Assembly (NCBI RefSeq): GCF_007830065.1
Contig: NZ_VLKK01000008.1
Coordinates: 1-64,000 of the forward strand
Origin: Sphingobium wenxiniae
GTDB taxonomy: Bacteria; Pseudomonadota; Alphaproteobacteria; Sphingomonadales; Sphingomonadaceae
DNA: 64,000 nt
Direction: 5' to 3'
How positions within the stretch are numbered: the first letter of the stretch is position 1; each line of letters begins with the position of its first letter. Shown one piece after another: positions 1 to 7,782 of the stretch. The notes beneath the pieces are model-generated. The model saw only the letters and a program-made list of their open reading frames with translations, searched no databases and had not been told where the DNA came from. A program made the position numbers and the translations under genes.

Positions 1-1
1 C

Positions 2-280
2 TCCGAGCGCCTTGCCGAAGCCGGTATCGAACCGTCGGTTGGCAGTGTCGGCGACAGCTATGACAACGCTTTGGCCGAGACAATCAATGGCCTTTACAAG
101 GCCGAGGTGATCCACCGGCGAGGCCCATGGCGGTCGTTCGAAGCGGTCGAATATGCCACGCTGGAATGGGTCGACTGGTTCAACAACCGACGACTGCTGG
201 AGCCCAACGGCAATATCCCGCCCGCCGAAGCCGAAGAACGATATTATGCCATGCTGGACGACCAACCCATGGCTGCGTAA
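2..280 (+). CDS. IS3-family transposase OrfB, C-terminal part (cut by window edge)
   Basis: The frame is open from the first bases of the window and ends at a TAA. The translation carries the end of the rve integrase core: the G-D-S-Y-D-N-A-L-A-E-T motif holds the last acidic residue of the DDE triad, followed by the W-x-x-x-E-x-x-x-x-x-W-V-D-W-F-N-N-R-R block typical of IS3-family OrfB and a short tail ending near AMLDDQPMAA. In this family the protein catalyses cut-and-copy transposition. The upstream part lies outside the window, so whether the whole element is intact cannot be judged. The matching terminal repeat follows 13 bases after the stop. Confidence 0.9.
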   Translation, partial: SERLAEAGIEPSVGSVGDSYDNALAETINGLYKAEVIHRRGPWRSFEAVEYATLEWVDWFNNRRLLEPNGNIPPAEAEERYYAMLDDQPMAA

Positions 281-292
281 CTTAAACCAAAT

Positions 293-319
293 GGCCTCCG
301 ACAAACCCGGGGCGGTTCA
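293..319. repeat. Right terminal inverted repeat of the IS3-family element
   Basis: The bases after the transposase stop, read on the minus strand, begin TGAACCGCCCCGGGTTTGTC and run on to GGAGGCC. A 5'-TGA start and a G/C-rich repeat of about 25 bases just outside orfB is the expected architecture for an IS3-type end. The left repeat and any target-site duplication are outside the window, so the end at 319 is inferred from one side only. Confidence 0.7.
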
Positions 320-719
320 CATCGAAGCAGTCGAGCGCCGCGAGGATCAAATCAAGGCGAAGTTCGTTGCTGCGTCTGCAAACCGGCCTTGTGTTCGCGC
401 ATCGTATCGAGCTTCGCTGTTAACTGGCGGAGAACCCGCGAGCGATGCGCGTAAATATTATGGCGCGTCCCCATCCGTCCATTTGCAAGCTCGCTGGACA
501 AGATGGAGTGGGAGCACGCGCCGTCTCTCAGCCGCACCGGCGCCTAGGGCATGGAGTGCGATAAATCCTATATGGGGTTGCATTGCCGTAATTACTACAG
601 GCGGCTCATCCCTTATTTGCCGATGTTGCGCGAAGGGCAGCGTATAGCGGCCCGACGCACTGAAGCTCCCTTTCGGTGAGCTATAGCATTTTGGCGCCGG
701 GAAGATGCTGTTGAAGACC
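320..719. other. Gene-poor stretch beside the insertion sequence
   Basis: No frame here has a convincing start, ribosome binding site and recognisable domain. A short plus-strand reading frame from the ATG at about 552 gives some 40 residues rich in Arg and Tyr, but it matches nothing I recognise. Together with the receptor remnant that follows, this looks like decayed DNA next to an IS insertion. Confidence 0.5.
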
Positions 720-905
720 GGAGGCGAAGTGAGATCAGTGTATTCGCATCCAGATAGGCCCCGCCGAAGGTGAAAGTTAGGTTTTCCATCGCGACAGCAC
801 GCCGTCGACCTCGATGCCCTGAACCCGCGCCTTGCCGGCATTGATGATCAACGAAGTATTGGACAGATCGTTGGTCGAGTCATTATCACCGTCGAACTCT
901 GCGGA
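720..905 (-). pseudogene. Frameshifted fragment of a TonB-dependent receptor
   Basis: Reading leftward from about 905, one frame gives a stretch containing NTSLIINAGKARVQGIEVDG and then stops at 777-779. A neighbouring frame takes over directly and gives ENLTFTFGGAYLDANT. Joined, these are the familiar late barrel segment of TonB-dependent receptors (N-A-G-K-A-x-x-x-G-x-E-x-D ... L-x-x-x-G-A-Y-L-D-A). The switch of frame in the middle, and the absence of the plug domain upstream and the closing aromatic residue downstream, show that this is a decayed remnant. It is not related in position to the intact receptor gene further right. Confidence 0.75.
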
Positions 906-1057
906 ATGCCGCCGAGGATCGATTGCAGATTCTTACGCCGGCCTTCTGATCGTCTGGGGCAGATCGTTTCGGTGGAGCATCATATAGGCGGATAGGGCGG
1001 CGGGTTGTCATGGGGCGAGGTAAGCTCATCCTGAATGCATAATATAATGGAGAGATC

Positions 1058-2314
1058 ATGATGCATGCGCCTTGGTATCCCGGCTGGAATGTCGTCGGAG
1101 TGATGATCTCGCTCCAGGTCGGTGTCATCGGCACGATCATTTATGCATTCGCCGTGATGGCGGTCCCCATTTCCGAAGCACTGGGCGTTTCGCGCACGGC
1201 CCTGATGCTGGCGCCGATTTTCGGGCAGGTCGGCGTGGCGCTGTCGAGCGCGGGGATCGGGATAATCCTGGATCGCTTTTCCGCCCGTCAGGCCACGGTG
1301 ATTGGATTGCTTGCCTTTCTTGTCGGGCTTGTCGGCATGGCGCTTGCAACGCAATTGTGGCAGCTCCTGATGATTTTCGGCACGCTTTTCGTCCTTGCCA
1401 AGCAACTCACCGGCCCGCTGGCCGGACAGATCATTGCCGCGAAATGGTTTGTAAGACGTCGGGGGGCAGCCCTGAGCCTGGTGACGATGGGATCGTCCAT
1501 CGGCGGTTTCGTCGTGCCGCTGCTGATCGGTTTTCTGATGCGCAGCATGACCTATAATGATGTGCTGCTGCTGCTTGCCGCGTTGTGGGCCGCGCTGTTG
1601 CTGCCCGCGGTGCTGATCGGCCTGCAAGGGCCGCCCACAGAGGCGTTGTTGCGCGAGGAAGCGGCGGGATCGATGCAGCCTCAGTCATCCGCTCTTCAAG
1701 CCATGGTGCCTGTCAGGGCCCTGCTGGCCAACCGCAACTTCCTGGTGGCCACCGGGGCGGCAATGATCCTCGTGTTCGTCACCATGGGCGTGCAATATCA
1801 TATGGGCGGGATCGCTCATGACATGGAAATGGACATCACGGGCGGCGCGCAACTGCTCGCGAGCTATGCCGTCGCCAGTTTCCTGGCCAAGTTCGGATGG
1901 GCGGCTGTCGTGGACAAATTCGATTCCCGGATCGTGTTCATCCTTGCGGCCTTGCTCATCGCCCTGGGCGTCTGTGCGCTGATGCTGGCGAATTTCCGGA
2001 CGATGCTTCTGGGATCGGCGCTGATCGGATTGGGAACGGCCGCCATCATGCCGCTGCTGGCGGTTATGCTGGCGCGCGAATTCGGATCGGGATCGATAGG
2101 CAAGGTGCTGGGCATTGCCTTTACCGGCGTGCAGATTTCCGCGCTGGCGCCTGTCAGCGTGGGCCTGCTCCGCGATATTGGCGGCAGCTATCACCTGCCG
2201 CTGACGGTTTTTGCCGGGCTGGTGGGAGCTGGAATGCTTGCGATCCTCTTTTATCACAGCGATGCGCCACCGCCGGCCCGGTTGCCCAAAGGCGCATCCG
2301 CAGCCGTCGATTGA
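1058..2314 (+). CDS. MFS transporter, oxalate/formate or monocarboxylate porter type
   Basis: 418 residues with about twelve hydrophobic segments, and the MFS-type loop between helices 2 and 3 as a degenerate D-R-F-S-A-R-Q motif. The second half repeats the pattern (VDKFDSR). The overall type is closest to the OFA/monocarboxylate porter group of the inner membrane. A GGAGAG ribosome site lies 4-9 bases upstream of the ATG-ATG pair, so the start may be either. The substrate cannot be read from the sequence. It stands alone between decayed DNA and a convergent phosphatase gene; a role for organic anions is inference from the family only. Confidence 0.85.
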   Translation: MMHAPWYPGWNVVGVMISLQVGVIGTIIYAFAVMAVPISEALGVSRTALMLAPIFGQVGVALSSAGIGIILDRFSARQATVIGLLAFLVGLVGMALATQLWQLLMIFGTLFVLAKQLTGPLAGQIIAAKWFVRRRGAALSLVTMGSSIGGFVVPLLIGFLMRSMTYNDVLLLLAALWAALLLPAVLIGLQGPPTEALLREEAAGSMQPQSSALQAMVPVRALLANRNFLVATGAAMILVFVTMGVQYHMGGIAHDMEMDITGGAQLLASYAVASFLAKFGWAAVVDKFDSRIVFILAALLIALGVCALMLANFRTMLLGSALIGLGTAAIMPLLAVMLAREFGSGSIGKVLGIAFTGVQISALAPVSVGLLRDIGGSYHLPLTVFAGLVGAGMLAILFYHSDAPPPARLPKGASAAVD

Positions 2315-2360
2315 TTGGCTGGCCATTGGGCAGGCGGGGCGCAGGCAAAGACCCGGCGGA

Positions 2361-3125
2361 TCAGGTGAGATAGCGGGCGCGAATACGGTCCCCGGTTACG
2401 CCGTCCACGCCCAGCACGTCCACGATATAGCCATCGATCGATCCGCATCGCTGCGCGATCGCGTCCCATGCGCTTGCCAGATAGGCGGGTTCGACCGTCA
2501 GGACCGTGCGGGCGCCTTCGGTGTCGACGGCGATCTCGTAGGTTTCCTTCAGCCCGCGTATCAAAGCAGGGAGCCGGGCGTCGATGTTGCCCGCGACATT
2601 GCTCAGCAGATAATCTTCCATCAGATCGTCCCGGTGCACCTGGAGCAGATGGTGGGTGAAGGCGGCGAGCAGCCCGGTGCGGTCCTTGCCCGCGGTGCAA
2701 TGGATCAGGACGCCTCCTTCCGCATGGGCGAGCGCCTGGAAATAACGACGGAACAGGTCGATATGCTGCGGCTCGAAGGGAAGGTCCCGATAGTGATCGA
2801 TCATGAAGGTCCGCATGCCGCTGCCGCCTTGGGGGGCATTGCGCAATGCGAGGATATGGGGCGCATGTTCGGAGGCATCGACCATATCGCCGGACGTCAG
2901 GGCAGTTAGTCCCAGACGTTCCAGCCAGACCGTCGGCTGGCGGCGCTGTTCCGGGGCGCGGCGCAGATCGACGACGGTGCGGATGCCGAGCGACGCGATT
3001 CGCGCTTCGTCCGCCGCGCTTGCCCGCGCATGGTGGGCGGAGCGGAAAAACACGCCTTTTTCCACATGCGCCCCATCCCTCGTGCGCCAGCCTCCATAGT
3101 CGCGGAAGTTGTTGACGCTGGTCAA
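2361..3125 (-). CDS. Tyrosine/serine phosphatase family protein
   Basis: 254 residues from a TTG start. The active-site loop IHCTAGKDRTG (Cys at residue 143) is the CX5R signature of the dual-specificity-like phosphatases with an N-terminal N-F-R-D-x-G-G block, here NNFRDYGGW at residues 5-13. Members remove phosphate from phosphotyrosine or phosphoinositides. In relatives the N-F-R-D block is preceded by an R-x-x-P-L segment; here the codons for RILPLT lie upstream in frame, so the true start may be further up, although no ATG is in frame there. The gene follows the truncated ligase gene by about 55 bases in the same direction. Confidence 0.82.
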   Translation of the reverse strand: MTSVNNFRDYGGWRTRDGAHVEKGVFFRSAHHARASAADEARIASLGIRTVVDLRRAPEQRRQPTVWLERLGLTALTSGDMVDASEHAPHILALRNAPQGGSGMRTFMIDHYRDLPFEPQHIDLFRRYFQALAHAEGGVLIHCTAGKDRTGLLAAFTHHLLQVHRDDLMEDYLLSNVAGNIDARLPALIRGLKETYEIAVDTEGARTVLTVEPAYLASAWDAIAQRCGSIDGYIVDVLGVDGVTGDRIRARYLT

Positions 3126-3180
3126 TGGCAGGATGCGGGTCCATTCGATTGCTGGCCGTGCCCGTTCAAGGCTGCTTCCT

Positions 3181-3612
3181 TCACGCCTGCGCCACGGCCT
3201 GTTCGACCAGTTCCCGCACGGCTTTCAGATTGACGTTGGTGGAGGCGGTATAGGGCAGGGCATCGACGATCAGATATTTGGCCGGGATTTGCGGCGAGGC
3301 GAGGCGGTCGCGCAGGTGGCTGTCCAGTTCCCCGGCGGTCGGATTATGTGCCGGATGCCGCTCGATCACCGCCACCGCGACATGCGCGGGGCGGTTGCGC
3401 GCGACGATGCCGATCGCCAGATTCTGCGATATCCCTTCCCCTCGCAGCCAGCCTTCGAGCGAATTGCTGAAGGCCGTCAACTGACCCCAGCTCCGCCAGC
3501 GCCCGCCAAATTCCATCGCGTTCGTGGCTGGATCAGCCCGCATATTCTCGCTGATACGGCCCGCTACATCCACATCACTCTCCATGCCGGCTTTTGTCGG
3601 GTGCCATATCAA
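3181..3612 (-). pseudogene. Acyl-CoA synthetase (AMP-binding) gene with a large in-frame internal deletion
   Basis: 143 residues against about 500 or more in the family. Residues 1-60 resemble an N terminus (E-N-x-R-A-D-P-A-T-N-A, then F-G-G-R-W-R-S-W-G-Q-L), while residues 85-143 match the small C-terminal domain (G-E-L-D-S-H-L-R-D-R-L-A, then I-P-A-K-Y-L-I-V-D-A-L-P-Y-T). Everything between, including the P-loop and adenylate-binding motifs A3-A8, is missing, yet the frame stays open through the joint. The A10 catalytic lysine motif is also altered (ASTNVNL where P-x-T-x-x-G-K is expected). A working ligase is very unlikely. Confidence 0.75.
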
Positions 3613-3714
3613 TATGACGGCGCCCGACTACAAGCGTCCGCTGAGGTTATCGAGCTTGCGATGGAATGCCGGTGATGTGAAGAGTCATCTTCCGGACGTT
3701 TTGGACGGACGCTG

Positions 3715-3846
3715 GTCGAACCTTCGGCCGAACACTTCCTCGGCCACGCGATTTTTCAATATCTCGAAGACATGCCGGGGCCGGGTAAGAAAGAACTGCG
3801 CTTTGCCCAAGCGAGGATTCTCGCCCGGCATCTGGAGCCGCGATAG
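3715..3846 (+). pseudogene. Unidentified coding remnant, C-terminal end only
   Basis: A plus-strand frame of 44 codons ending at TAG has clean protein-like composition (EPSAEHFLGHAIFQYLEDMP, then a basic tail ending in HLEPR). There is no start codon or ribosome site, and the frame upstream loses coding character. I do not recognise the family. It fits with the deleted ligase and receptor fragment as evidence that this border has lost genes. Confidence 0.4.
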
Positions 3847-3948
3847 CGCTGTCGAAGGTCGTAATTACGTCCATGTGATACATGCCTGCTGCGGCTTGAC
3901 GGCTGCGCCTGTCGATGCTGCATGACGCGAACAGGACAGGAGATGATG

Positions 3949-4887
3949 ATGGCAAATGTGCTCGATCGCGAGTCGACGGCAGAAGAGGCGCTTGGAAAGA
4001 TTGATCTTTCGGGCAAAGTGGTCGTCATTACCGGCGCAACTGCTGGCCTTGGTGAGGAAAGCGCGCGAGTCATGGCAGGCGCCGGCGCGCATGTCGTCAT
4101 CACCGGCCGTAGCCAGGAAAAGCTGGCCGCTGTCGTCGAGCGTCTTCGCGCCAATAGTCCGGACGCGCGGGTCGATACGGTTATGCTGGAGCTGGCCGAA
4201 CCCGAAAGCGTACGGGCCGCGGCGCGGCGCATCCTGGAAATCGCACCCCGGATCGACATATTGATCAACAATGCGGGCGTCATGGCGCCTCCGCTCGAAC
4301 GCAATAGCCTGGGCTGGGAATCCCAATTCGCGGGCAATCATATGGGGCACTTCATTCTCACCGGTATATTGCTTCCCGCAATAGTTGCCGCAGCACCCTC
4401 CCGCATCGTCAATCTCAGTTCTTCGGGTCATCAGATCGCGCCGGTGAACTTCGACGATCCCCATTTCGAGCATCAGGATTATGATGCCTTCATCGCCTAT
4501 GGGCAGTCGAAGTCAGCGAACATCCTGTTCACCGTCGCACTGGCGGATAAGTTGAAGGACAGGGGCGTCACCGTGAACGCTGTCATGCCGGGCGTGGTCA
4601 AGACCCCGCTTTTCCGGCACATCGGGGGGACCGGTACGATTGGCAGTTCCGGCATGTTCGTCAAGGAAATCCCACAGGGCGCGGCCACCCAGGTCTGGGC
4701 CGCCGTGTCTCCGGATCTGGAAGGGGTGACTGGGCGCTATCTGGAGGATTGCGGATTCGCGCCCGTGAACGACGATCCCGCGAGTGTGGCGACGTTCGGC
4801 TACCGCAGCGCGGCGATGGACAAGGCGGCGGCTGCGCGTCTGTGGTCATTGTCCGAAGAACTCGCGGGCGAGCGCTTCGACACATAG
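3949..4887 (+). CDS. Short-chain dehydrogenase/reductase (SDR)
   Basis: 312 residues from the third of three consecutive ATGs. The GGACAGGAG ribosome site sits too close to the first two, so the third is favoured. A Rossmann nucleotide-binding motif TGATAGLG is near residue 30, NNAGVM near 105, and the catalytic pair Y-G-Q-S-K follows later. The C-terminal portion is longer than in minimal SDRs and resembles the retinol-dehydrogenase/WWOX-like subgroup that acts on lipophilic alcohols or ketones. Substrate not determinable. It lies upstream of the TonB receptor but is separated from it by 460 bases and its own promoter, so co-regulation is not implied. Confidence 0.85.
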   Translation: MANVLDRESTAEEALGKIDLSGKVVVITGATAGLGEESARVMAGAGAHVVITGRSQEKLAAVVERLRANSPDARVDTVMLELAEPESVRAAARRILEIAPRIDILINNAGVMAPPLERNSLGWESQFAGNHMGHFILTGILLPAIVAAAPSRIVNLSSSGHQIAPVNFDDPHFEHQDYDAFIAYGQSKSANILFTVALADKLKDRGVTVNAVMPGVVKTPLFRHIGGTGTIGSSGMFVKEIPQGAATQVWAAVSPDLEGVTGRYLEDCGFAPVNDDPASVATFGYRSAAMDKAAAARLWSLSEELAGERFDT

Positions 4888-4980
4888 CCCCGGCGCCGGC
4901 CGGGGTGGGCGGCGAACGGATCGCGCGCGTCAGCCGGGTGAAGGGATCGAAGGGAGGGCTTCGTTTCGGACGAGATCTCG

Positions 4981-4990
4981 CCCCCCCCCC
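4981..4990. repeat. Ten-base poly-C tract
   Basis: Ten consecutive C residues in intergenic DNA about 310 bases upstream of the predicted transcription start of the receptor gene. Such tracts are prone to slippage and to sequencing error. The position is upstream of the promoter and outside any gene, so an effect on expression is only a possibility. Confidence 0.6.
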
Positions 4991-5172
4991 TTGGACAACG
5001 ACTATTGCGTGGCAATCGGGAAGATTCCGCTGAACAATAATCGACATGCCGGCAGCTCTGCGCGGCCCTGAAGCCCTGAATCATGGAGGGCTGCCGAAAG
5101 CCTTGCCATCGGAGAGGCAAAGCTCCGCCTGTGCCGATGTCCGGTAAAGGCGGTTGGCTGGCGGTTCCGGTG

Positions 5173-5187
5173 TTGCTCAAAGAGCAA
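5173..5187. promoter_or_regulatory. Palindrome TTGCTC-AAA-GAGCAA, candidate activator site
   Basis: A perfect 6-3-6 inverted repeat centred about 118 bases upstream of the predicted sigma-54 start site of the receptor gene. Enhancer-binding activators usually bind 80-150 bases upstream, so the distance fits a site for the SfnR-like activator encoded at 15.5 kb. I did not find an equally clear copy upstream of the other sigma-54 promoters, which weakens the assignment. Confidence 0.3.
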
Positions 5188-5271
5188 TGAGCCTGTCCGC
5201 CATGTGCATTTTCAACCACGAAGCGCTGATGTTTCTCATAATAATTGTGTAAAATCAGTATATTACGTAAA

Positions 5272-5287
5272 TGGCACGCCATTTGCT
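5272..5287 (+). promoter_or_regulatory. Sigma-54 promoter of the TonB-dependent receptor gene
   Basis: TGGCAC-GCCAT-TTGCT matches the RpoN -24/-12 consensus TGGCAC-N5-TTGCW at every defined base. With the GC of the -12 element at 5285-5286, transcription should start near 5298, which is 50 bases before the TTG start chosen for the receptor. An AT-rich stretch just upstream fits an IHF/bending region. Confidence 0.8.
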
Positions 5288-5347
5288 GAGAGTTCCCCGT
5301 CTTGCCCACGCATCAGCCTGGGCGCACTCACCATTGGGGGAAGCTCA

Positions 5348-7684
5348 TTGTTTAGGAATAGGATCTTTCTGCAAGCAACCCGGGTCGTCGGCCCAGGTGC
5401 GCTTGCCATTCTGGGAGCTGGCCACGCAGGTATCGGCTATGCCAATGAGGCTCCGGCGGCTCCCGAAGAAACCGTGCCGGCCGACGCTTATTCCGCGGAA
5501 GCGGGCGGCATCGTCGTCACCGCGCAACGCCGCGAAGAACGGTTGCAGGATGTGCCGGTCGCGGTCACCGCGCTCGACAGGAATCTTTTCACCGTAGGCG
5601 GGCTAGGCCGCTCGGCCAATGAGGTGTTGAACCTGGTTCCCAACGCGTCGGCGGGCACGCAGCAGCATGGCCGCCCGCGCTGGTGGATTCGCGGCGTGGG
5701 CGCGGGGCAGCAGCAACTCGATCTTGCGAGTCCGGTCGGCTTTTACCTGGACGATGTTTATATCAGCAACGCCAGCGCCACCGGCCTGCCGCTGTTCGAT
5801 CTGGAGCGCGTGGAAGTGCTGCGCGGGCCGCAGGGCACGCTATGGGGCAAGAACACCACCGGCGGCGCGATCAACGTCATTTCCAAACGGCCCTCGCTGA
5901 ACGGTTCGGACGATAATTATGTGAAGCTGGAATATGGCAGCTATGACGACAAGATCGCCGAGGCAGGCGTCGGCACGACTCTTGTGGACGACAGGCTGGC
6001 GGCGCGTGTCTCCTTCCGCTTCGACGATCGCGACGGGCGGTTCGACAATCTCTTCACCGGCGATAAGTCGAGCCAGGTCAAGGATATCGTCTTGCGCGGG
6101 CAGTTGCTCGCCAAGCCGAGCGATACGCTGGAAGCGCTGCTCAGCGTCCACTATCGCGATTATGACACGGACGGCACCTACTGGACCACGGCCAGCTATG
6201 CCGCCGATGGCGCGGTCCGCAACGGCTATGCGCCATCGACGGACATCAACGACATCAGCACCAACGCGTTGGAATGGAGCCGCAGCAAGCAGTTCGGCGG
6301 ATCGCTGCATCTCGATTGGGACGTTGGCGACTTCACGCTGACGTCGATCACCGGCTATGAGCGGTTCAAGACGCGTGGGGCGGGGGACAGCGATTATACG
6401 CCGCTGGAAATCTCGCGCAGCTATTCGCGGGCCCGGTCCAGCCAATGGACGCAGGAGCTGCGCCTTGCATCCTCCCAGAAGGATCGCCTGAGCTGGATCA
6501 TCGGTCTTTTCTATTTCAACGAGGATATCCGCTCCAACAGCTATTCGGCCACGCTGCCGCAGGGTTCGGTTCCGGCTTTGGCGGGAACGACGGCGCCGGA
6601 CGCCTTCAGCGACACCATCTATAGGCACAAAGCCGAAAGCGGCGCCGTGTTCGGCAGCGCCACCTTTGCCTTCACCGACAGCGTGAAGCTGACGCTGGGT
6701 GGCCGCTGGACGCGCGAGACGAAGAAGGTGGACTTCGACCGGCTGTCCTCGCCCACGGCGGATGCTACCGGATGGAGCAACTATGCCCAGTGGTGGAACA
6801 GCTATACCGGGACATATGGCGGGCCGGGGACGTTCAGCGGGTCGCTCAAGCGCACATGGGATGCGTTCACCTATGACATCACGCCGTCCTGGAATATCGA
6901 CCGCAATAACCTGCTTTATGCGAAATTCTCGCACGGTGTGAAGTCGGGCGGGTTCAATACGGCGGCAACCCTGCCCGTCGCGCTGATCGCCGTCCGGCCC
7001 GAAAAACTCGACGCCTATGAAGCCGGTTACAAGTCGAGCTGGCTCGACGGGCGCCTGACCTTCAATGCCACGGCCTTCCATTATGACTATAAGGATGTGC
7101 AGGTGAATGTCGTCGGCCCCAATCCGGGAGCCGTGGGCGGCGCGACCGTCTCCTACCTCCAGAACGCGGCCAAGGCGAAGGTGGACGGGGCCGAATTCGA
7201 ACTGACCTTCGCGCCTGTGGCAGGGCTGCAGTTCAATGCGGCGCTGGGCCTGCTGGATACGGAATACAAGACGTTCCAGGTACTGAACGGCGGCGCGAAT
7301 CTGGCGGGCGCGCAGTTCGTGCGTTCGCCCAAGGTCACGTTGAACGCGGGCGCATCCTACAGCTTCGCCGTGGGCGACCTGGGCAAGATCGAGCTTGCGG
7401 CGGATGCGCGCTACACTTCGCGGCAATATTATTATGTGACGCCACAGGACAAGGTGAACCGCTATTATCTGACGCAGAAGCCCTACACGCTCACCAATGT
7501 GCGGGTCACTTACACGACCAGGGATGAAAGGATCAGCGTCACGGGGTTCGTCAACAACCTGTTCGACGTGCGCTATCTGAACCATGCGCTTCCGGGCGCC
7601 AATCCGGCCTTGGGCGTGACCGGCGATACGGTGGCATGGGCCGATCCGCTGACCGCGGGCGGAGCGGTGTTCTTCCGCTTCTGA
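5348..7684 (+). CDS. TonB-dependent outer-membrane receptor, probably for an organosulfur compound
   Basis: 778 residues from a TTG codon preceded by GGGGGAAG at ideal spacing. The frame stays open further upstream, but an upstream start would precede the predicted sigma-54 transcript start. A signal peptide (RNRIFLQATRVVGPGALAIL..) ends near YANEAPA. The TonB box IVVTAQRREE and QDVPVAV follow, then the plug (VEVLRGPQGTLWGKNTTGGA) and a 22-strand-type barrel ending in a terminal Phe (AVFFRF). Family members import large or scarce ligands using TonB energy. The sigma-54 promoter and adjoining sulfonate genes suggest that the ligand is a sulfur source; that is inference. Confidence 0.9.
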   Translation: MFRNRIFLQATRVVGPGALAILGAGHAGIGYANEAPAAPEETVPADAYSAEAGGIVVTAQRREERLQDVPVAVTALDRNLFTVGGLGRSANEVLNLVPNASAGTQQHGRPRWWIRGVGAGQQQLDLASPVGFYLDDVYISNASATGLPLFDLERVEVLRGPQGTLWGKNTTGGAINVISKRPSLNGSDDNYVKLEYGSYDDKIAEAGVGTTLVDDRLAARVSFRFDDRDGRFDNLFTGDKSSQVKDIVLRGQLLAKPSDTLEALLSVHYRDYDTDGTYWTTASYAADGAVRNGYAPSTDINDISTNALEWSRSKQFGGSLHLDWDVGDFTLTSITGYERFKTRGAGDSDYTPLEISRSYSRARSSQWTQELRLASSQKDRLSWIIGLFYFNEDIRSNSYSATLPQGSVPALAGTTAPDAFSDTIYRHKAESGAVFGSATFAFTDSVKLTLGGRWTRETKKVDFDRLSSPTADATGWSNYAQWWNSYTGTYGGPGTFSGSLKRTWDAFTYDITPSWNIDRNNLLYAKFSHGVKSGGFNTAATLPVALIAVRPEKLDAYEAGYKSSWLDGRLTFNATAFHYDYKDVQVNVVGPNPGAVGGATVSYLQNAAKAKVDGAEFELTFAPVAGLQFNAALGLLDTEYKTFQVLNGGANLAGAQFVRSPKVTLNAGASYSFAVGDLGKIELAADARYTSRQYYYVTPQDKVNRYYLTQKPYTLTNVRVTYTTRDERISVTGFVNNLFDVRYLNHALPGANPALGVTGDTVAWADPLTAGGAVFFRF

Positions 7685-7726
7685 AAGCAAGGCGGGCCGG
7701 GGCGTGTCCCCGGCCTGCCACGGCGG

Positions 7727-7767
7727 CATGACAAAGGGCCGGGGCATTGACCCGGCCCTTTGTCATG
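7727..7767. terminator. Bidirectional terminator between convergent genes
   Basis: A perfect 17-base stem (CATGACAAAGGGCCGGG and its complement) with a 7-base loop lies between the receptor gene and the leftward monooxygenase operon. The A-rich/T-rich lower stem serves both directions. A second smaller hairpin (GGCCGGGG/CCCCGGCC, 7695-7715) lies just before it. Confidence 0.85.
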
Positions 7768-7782
7768 GGCGTTGAAAGACGT

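Larger units (their letters stand above)
4888..5271. other. Intergenic region upstream of the TonB receptor
   Basis: About 380 bases without a supportable gene. It contains a ten-base C homopolymer, a small palindrome, and an AT-rich segment (5235-5270) that would bend or open easily just before the sigma-54 promoter. A minus-strand frame near 5090-5160 reads somewhat like protein but has no start, ribosome site or domain. Confidence 0.5.

Noticed and set aside
458..841. 127-codon minus-strand open frame next to the IS end
   Set aside because: It is out of frame with the receptor remnant for part of its length, has no ribosome site and no recognisable domain.
5840..7747. Long minus-strand open frame opposite the TonB receptor
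   Set aside because: No ribosome site or domain; the plus strand codes a complete receptor barrel.
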